Below, one piece after another: positions 6,954 to 10,338 of a stretch of 10,338 bases of DNA; within the stretch, counting starts at the first letter, position 1; every line of letters starts with the position of its first letter. The position numbers and the translations under genes are program-made. The notes below the pieces were generated by a model, which saw only the letters and a program-made list of their open reading frames with translations, searched no databases and had not been told where the DNA came from. The DNA is from Roseomonas sp. (GTDB lineage: Bacteria > Pseudomonadota > Alphaproteobacteria > Acetobacterales > Acetobacteraceae): NCBI GenBank assembly GCA_020249415.1, contig JADCFR010000413.1, positions 1-10,338 on the forward strand, in the 5' to 3' direction.

Positions 6954-7592
6954 ATGGCCTTCGTGATCGCCATCGCCCAGCGCAAGGGCGGCGCCGGCAA
7001 ATCCACCGTGGCGGCCAATCTGGCTACCGCGCTGGCGGAATCGGGCCATCGTGTCGGGCTTTTGGACATAGACCCGCAGCGCAGCCTGGCGCGCTGGGAC
7101 CAGCAACGCGGCGTCAGCAAAAAGGCGCATACCCTGCATTTCGAGGCCCCGACCGGCTGGCGCCTGCCCGCCACGCTGGAAAGGCTGCGGCGGGAACAGG
7201 ATTTCGTGCTGCTGGACACGGCGCCACATGATGACACGGATGCCAAGCTCGCCATCCGCGGCGCTGATCTGGTGCTGGTGCCCTTGCAGCCCTCGGCGGC
7301 TGATCTTTGGTCCATGGATGCGACGCTTGATCTGGCAAAGCAGGAAAGGCGCCCCTTCCGCCTGCTGCTGAACCGCGCGCCAGCCTCGGGCAAGCTGCGC
7401 GAGGATATTGAAGGCCAAATCCGCGACCGCAAGCTGCCTTTGCTTGAGACCACGCTTGGCAATCGCACCGCCTATGCCCAGGCCTTCATGTCAGGGCTTG
7501 GCGTGGTGGAAGCCTCGCCGCGCGGGCCGGCGGCGGCGGAAGCGCGCGCGCTTGCGGCGGCGTTGGAAGCCATCCGCAAGAAAGGTGTTTGA
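6954..7592 (+). CDS. ParA/MinD-family P-loop ATPase, orphan
   Basis: This is a 212-residue deviant Walker A ATPase of the ParA/Soj class, whose members dimerise on ATP and position DNA, proteins or organelles on the nucleoid or membrane. KGGAGKST (11-18) carries the signature lysine (Lys11) plus Lys16. DIDPQ (38-42) forms switch I and VLLDTAPH (85-92) contains the Walker B aspartate Asp88. LLLNR (137-141) gives the adenine-contacting Asn140. It lacks an N-terminal helix-turn-helix and, at 212 residues, is a short minimal form. No ParB, centromere repeats or replication gene is nearby, so plasmid segregation is unlikely from this context. The start is ATG 6954 with AGGAG at 6943-6947; a GTG at 6906 would extend the frame across the promoter. 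It is the first gene of a three-gene operon. Confidence 0.9.
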   Translation: MAFVIAIAQRKGGAGKSTVAANLATALAESGHRVGLLDIDPQRSLARWDQQRGVSKKAHTLHFEAPTGWRLPATLERLRREQDFVLLDTAPHDDTDAKLAIRGADLVLVPLQPSAADLWSMDATLDLAKQERRPFRLLLNRAPASGKLREDIEGQIRDRKLPLLETTLGNRTAYAQAFMSGLGVVEASPRGPAAAEARALAAALEAIRKKGV

Positions 7593-7594
7593 TC

Positions 7595-8056
7595 ATGGGT
7601 GATATCCTGTTCGCGCTCCATTTGCTGGGCGCCGTGCTTTGGGTGGGCGGCATGGCCTTTGCGCTTTTGGTACTGCGCCCGGCCGCACATGAGGTGCTGC
7701 AAGCGCCGGAGCGCCTGGCACTCGCACAAGCCGCCTTTAGGCGTTTCTTTTTGATTGTGTGGCATGCCATGCCCATCGTGCTGCTGACCGGCTGGGCCTT
7801 GTTCTTCCTCTGGCATGGCGGTTTCGCCGGCGCGCGCTGGAGCCTGCATCTGATGCATCTGCTGGGGCTGATTATGGGATTGGTGTTTCTTGCGCTATTC
7901 TTCGGCCCATGGGGGGCGATGCGCCGCGCCATGGCGGCCGGCGATAAGCCCGCAGCGGCGCGTGCATTGGAGAGCATCAGAAAGTTGGTCCTGATGAATT
8001 TGATCATGGGTTTGGTTGTGGTGGCATTTTCCGGCTTTGGACGCATCGCGGGATGA
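7595..8056 (+). CDS. Small CopD-like integral membrane protein
   Basis: The 153-residue protein has four predicted membrane helices (about 4-28, 52-74, 84-106 and 131-150) with short loops. The opening ALHLLGAVLWVGGMAF and LRPAA at 27-31 match the start of CopD-type copper resistance/uptake domains. His9, His57, His85 and His88 in or next to helices could bind heme or copper. CopD family members sit in the inner membrane and some help move or handle copper; the function of this small stand-alone type is uncertain. ATG 7595 follows the parA-like stop by two bases, and AAAGG (7581-7585) inside the end of that gene is well placed. The in-frame TTG at 7589 is a poorer start. No copper enzyme or CopC gene is in the window. 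Confidence 0.78.
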   Translation: MGDILFALHLLGAVLWVGGMAFALLVLRPAAHEVLQAPERLALAQAAFRRFFLIVWHAMPIVLLTGWALFFLWHGGFAGARWSLHLMHLLGLIMGLVFLALFFGPWGAMRRAMAAGDKPAAARALESIRKLVLMNLIMGLVVVAFSGFGRIAG

Positions 8057-8490
8057 GTATTGCGTTGAAAGACGGCATTCAGATTGTCGAAGACGCCGCG
8101 CCGGAATTCGAAGCGGTCGCGGCCATTCAGCGCGGCCTGCATAATTTCAACCAGGAAACCGGCGGGCCTTATGACCGGGAACCGGTCACGCTTCTGGTCC
8201 AGGATGCGGATGGCAAGACGCTGGGCGGCTTGCTTGGCCTGACCTTCTGGGGCTGGCTATTCATTGATTGGCTCTATCTGGAACGCGGCATGCGCCGGCG
8301 CGGCATTGGTGAGGAATTGCTGCGCCGCGCGGAAGCGATTGGCCGCGAACGCGGCTGCACCAATGCCTATACGGATACGTTCAGCTTCCAGGCGCCGGGC
8401 TTTTGGACGCGCAATGGCTATGTGGAATTCGGCAAGCTGGAAGGCATGCCGGCGGGTCATACGCGGGTGTGGCTGCGGAAGAAGTTGTGA
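8053..8490 (+). CDS. GNAT-family N-acetyltransferase
   Basis: The 145-residue protein has the GNAT fold order. The acetyl-CoA pyrophosphate loop is R81-R-R-G84-I-G86, preceded by the strand IDWLYLERGM and followed by the helix EELLRRAEAIG. The closing region, with GFWTRNGYVEFG (116-127), is typical of the C-terminal part of the family. N-terminal NFNQETGG and the strand LGGLLGLTFWGW fit the substrate half of small COG0454-like members. It would move an acetyl group from acetyl-CoA to an amine; the acceptor cannot be told. The start overlaps the CopD-like stop as ATGA, which suggests translational coupling. It is the last gene of the operon. Confidence 0.88.
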   Translation: MSIALKDGIQIVEDAAPEFEAVAAIQRGLHNFNQETGGPYDREPVTLLVQDADGKTLGGLLGLTFWGWLFIDWLYLERGMRRRGIGEELLRRAEAIGRERGCTNAYTDTFSFQAPGFWTRNGYVEFGKLEGMPAGHTRVWLRKKL

Positions 8491-8534
8491 TTTAGAGCCT
8501 TGCCCTTTCACTTGGTTTCACGGGATGCGCGCTG

Positions 8535-8574
8535 AACCCTTGTCGGGTTGCATGTTCCGCCTCGTCATACGAGG
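8535..8574. terminator. Two short hairpins between convergent genes, possible bidirectional terminator
   Basis: AACCC-TTGTC-GGGTT (8535-8549) and CCTCG-TCATA-CGAGG (8560-8574) are perfect five-pair hairpins in the 117-base gap between the GNAT gene and the deacetylase gene, which converge here. Neither has a U tract, so intrinsic termination is uncertain. The rest of the gap shows nothing else. Confidence 0.35.
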
Positions 8575-8607
8575 TCACCTGGCTTGAAAATGCCCGGCCC
8601 CATCATG

Positions 8608-9507
8608 TCACGCCCCGCCTTGCTCCTTGCACCAGCGCGCCACTTCCTCATGGGTCGCGAACCAGACATCGCCGAAACTTTTCATGTGCTGCACCAGCCG
8701 ATCCAGCAGTGCGATACGACTCCGGTGCCCGATCACATGCGGGTGCATGGTCAGCAGGAATAACCCCCCTTCCCGATAGGCGCCTTCGAATTCGGCGGTG
8801 AAGACCTCCTCCACGCTTGAAGGGGGCGTATAGGGGCGGAGTGCCGAAAAGCGCAGCATGTTGAAGTAAACCGCATCATCGCGGATCCATTCCGGCGGCA
8901 ATTCGACAATGCCGGTGGGCTTGCCCTGATCGAGCAATTCATAGGCATCATCATCGGCCATCAGCGATGAATCATAGAGCAAGCCCAATTCGCGGATGAT
9001 CGAAAGTGTGTCCACCGAAAAATCCCAGGACGCCGTACGGATGCCCACGGGCCGCCGGCCTGTCAGTTTTTCCAAAGTATCGGCAGCGCGGAAGGTCAGA
9101 TCGCGTTCAACGCCGGGCGGCAATTGCGTATTGGCTTCATGAATCCAGGAATGGATGCCAATCTCATGGCCCTCATCCGCCACACCGCGCACCTCATCCG
9201 GGTGCAATAGCGCCGAGACAGCGGGGTAGAAAAAGCTTGCCTTGATCTCATGCCGCCCGAGCAAGGCGCGGATGCGCGGCACGCCCTGGCGCGCGCCATA
9301 TTGCCCCTGGCTGATGCGCATCGGGCTTTCATCACCATCGCGCAGCGGAATGGTCTCATGATCCGCATCGAAGGAAAGCGAGACACAGCAGCGCGCCCCA
9401 TTGGGCCAGGTAGCGGGCGCCAAGGACCGTCCGGCGCGGGCGCGGCCCACAATTTCGCGCCATTGCGCTTCGGGCCATTCCCAGGGTTTGGCGGCTTTGT
9501 CGTTCAT
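8608..9507 (-). CDS. CE4 polysaccharide deacetylase-family hydrolase (HpPgdA / cyclic-imidase type)
   Basis: This 299-residue metal-dependent hydrolase has the NodB-like fold. Motif 1 is SFDADHET (45-52), with Asp47 as probable base and Asp49 as metal ligand. Motif 2 is HSWIHEAN (119-126), with His119 and His123 as metal ligands. Further conserved points are RTASWDFS (157-164), ELPPEWIRDD (202-211) and MHPHVIGHRSR (254-264). Spacing and motifs resemble, from memory, Helicobacter PgdA, PuuE-type allantoinase and the cyclic imide hydrolase group rather than secreted chitin deacetylases. No signal peptide is seen, so it is probably cytoplasmic, which favours a small cyclic amide or ureide substrate over peptidoglycan. 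The start is ATG 9507, chosen because AGGAG lies at 9516-9520, eight bases upstream; a longer frame to 9573 would overlap the amidase start. It is divergent from the amidase gene. Confidence 0.9.
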   Translation of the reverse strand: MNDKAAKPWEWPEAQWREIVGRARAGRSLAPATWPNGARCCVSLSFDADHETIPLRDGDESPMRISQGQYGARQGVPRIRALLGRHEIKASFFYPAVSALLHPDEVRGVADEGHEIGIHSWIHEANTQLPPGVERDLTFRAADTLEKLTGRRPVGIRTASWDFSVDTLSIIRELGLLYDSSLMADDDAYELLDQGKPTGIVELPPEWIRDDAVYFNMLRFSALRPYTPPSSVEEVFTAEFEGAYREGGLFLLTMHPHVIGHRSRIALLDRLVQHMKSFGDVWFATHEEVARWCKEQGGA

Positions 9508-9571
9508 CGGGGGTTCTCCTGCCTGCAATCCGGGGCCATGCTGCACCCATCGAAAGCATATCGGAACCCCC
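9508..9571. promoter_or_regulatory. Divergent intergenic region of the deacetylase and amidase genes
   Basis: These 64 bases must hold the start signals of both genes. The deacetylase has a clear AGGAG (9516-9520, minus strand). The amidase has only a weak CGGA before its ATG. I see no convincing -35/-10 pair on either strand. The short shared region suggests coordinated control. Confidence 0.35.
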
Positions 9572-10338
9572 ATGAGCGATACCGATCCCGCCCTGATGTC
9601 CGCCGAGACCTTGCTCGGCCTTTACGCGCGCCGGCGGCTTTCGCCGGTGGAGGCGCTGAAGGCGGTGATGGAACGCGTCGCGCGCTATAATCCTTGGGTG
9701 AATGCCTTTGCCACGATGAACCCCCGCGCGCTACAGGCCGCAGGCGAATCGGAAGCGCGCTGGCAGGCGGGCCGCCCCATGGGTGCCCTGGATGGCGTGC
9801 CGTCCACGGTGAAGGATTTGCTGAATATGGCAGGCTTCCCGACCAGGCGCGGCAGCCGCAGCACAGACACAACGCCGGCGATTGAAGACGCCCCCGCCGT
9901 GCTGAGCCTTAAGCAAGCCGGCGCAGTGATCATCGGCAAAACCACCACCACGGAATTCGGCTGGAAATCGCCGGGCGATTGCCCGCTGCATGGCATTACG
10001 CGTAATCCCTGGAACCCCAAGCGCACGCCGGGCGGATCATCCTCCGGCGCCGGGGCGGCGGGCGCGGCCTGTTTTGGGCCGCTGCATATCGGCACGGATG
10101 CGGGCGGATCCATCCGCATCCCGGCGGCCTATTGCGGGCTGGTCGGCATGAAGCCCTCCTTTGGGCGCATTCCGCAATGGCCGCTGGGCGCCTTTGGCCA
10201 TGTCGCGGTGGCCGGCCCCATGACGCGCACCGTGCGCGATGCCGCGCTGATGTTTGGCGCCATGGCGCGGCATGATCTGCGGGACCCCTATGCGTTGCCG
10301 GATGATCCGCGCGATTGGCTGGCTGGCATTGAAGATGG
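9572..10338 (+). CDS. Amidase-signature-family hydrolase, 3' end cut by the window
   Basis: About 255 residues are visible, starting at ATG 9572 (MSDTDPALMSAETLLGLYAR). The family hydrolyses carboxamides through a Ser-cisSer-Lys triad. Lys81 (in PSTVKD), cis-Ser156 (in PGGSSSGAG) and nucleophile Ser180 (in GTDAGGSIRIPA) are all present. Their spacings of 75 and 24 residues equal those I recall for FAAH (142, 217, 241). NPWNPKRTPGGSSSG and GLVGMKPSFGRI are typical. The substrate-pocket C-terminal half lies beyond the window. It could be a GatA paralogue, but there is no gatB or gatC here, and divergent pairing with a CE4 hydrolase points to a catabolic amidase. The Shine-Dalgarno is weak. Confidence 0.93.
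   Translation, partial: MSDTDPALMSAETLLGLYARRRLSPVEALKAVMERVARYNPWVNAFATMNPRALQAAGESEARWQAGRPMGALDGVPSTVKDLLNMAGFPTRRGSRSTDTTPAIEDAPAVLSLKQAGAVIIGKTTTTEFGWKSPGDCPLHGITRNPWNPKRTPGGSSSGAGAAGAACFGPLHIGTDAGGSIRIPAAYCGLVGMKPSFGRIPQWPLGAFGHVAVAGPMTRTVRDAALMFGAMARHDLRDPYALPDDPRDWLAGIED

Noticed and set aside
6902..7468. Minus-strand open frames opposite the parA-like gene
   Set aside because: The plus strand has an intact Walker A, switch and Walker B series with a proper ribosome binding site. The antisense frames are compositional.
9508..9573. Upstream start for the CE4 hydrolase at 9573
   Set aside because: It would overlap the start of the divergent amidase, and the clear AGGAG at 9516-9520 serves ATG 9507.

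Overview
The window is GC-rich, gene-dense bacterial chromosome with strong G/C third-position bias. The trigger factor, the tRNA-Leu just upstream of it, the homodimeric-type E1-like enzyme and the malonyl-CoA decarboxylase all look alphaproteobacterial. My best guess is Rhodospirillales, near the Acetobacteraceae/Roseomonas group; this is inference from protein style, not a search. No insertion sequence, phage gene cluster or CRISPR array is visible, and no gene-free stretch exceeds 300 bases.

The left two thirds (1-6858) is a minus-strand block. Read in transcription order it holds nnr (NAD(P)H-hydrate repair), malonyl-CoA decarboxylase, an AceE/transketolase-type thiamine-diphosphate enzyme, tRNA-Leu(UAG) and trigger factor (tig), whose 3' end leaves the window at base 1. 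Malonyl-CoA decarboxylase yields acetyl-CoA, and the E1-like enzyme belongs to the 2-oxoacid/acetyl-CoA side of metabolism, so these two may share a role.

The middle (6954-8490) is a tight plus-strand operon: an orphan ParA-type ATPase, a small CopD-like four-helix membrane protein (2-base gap) and a GNAT acetyltransferase (ATGA overlap). The right end (8608-10338) is a divergent pair: a CE4 deacetylase of the HpPgdA/imidase type on the minus strand, and an amidase-signature hydrolase on the plus strand that runs off the window. Together they could open cyclic imides or ureides and hydrolyse the resulting half-amides.

The most striking observation is in tig. Its FKBP-type PPIase domain is split by an in-frame module of about 183 residues that reads like a beta-sandwich module of phage tail/spike or carbohydrate-binding type. 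The PPIase sequence resumes cleanly after it. I know of no characterised trigger factor with this architecture.
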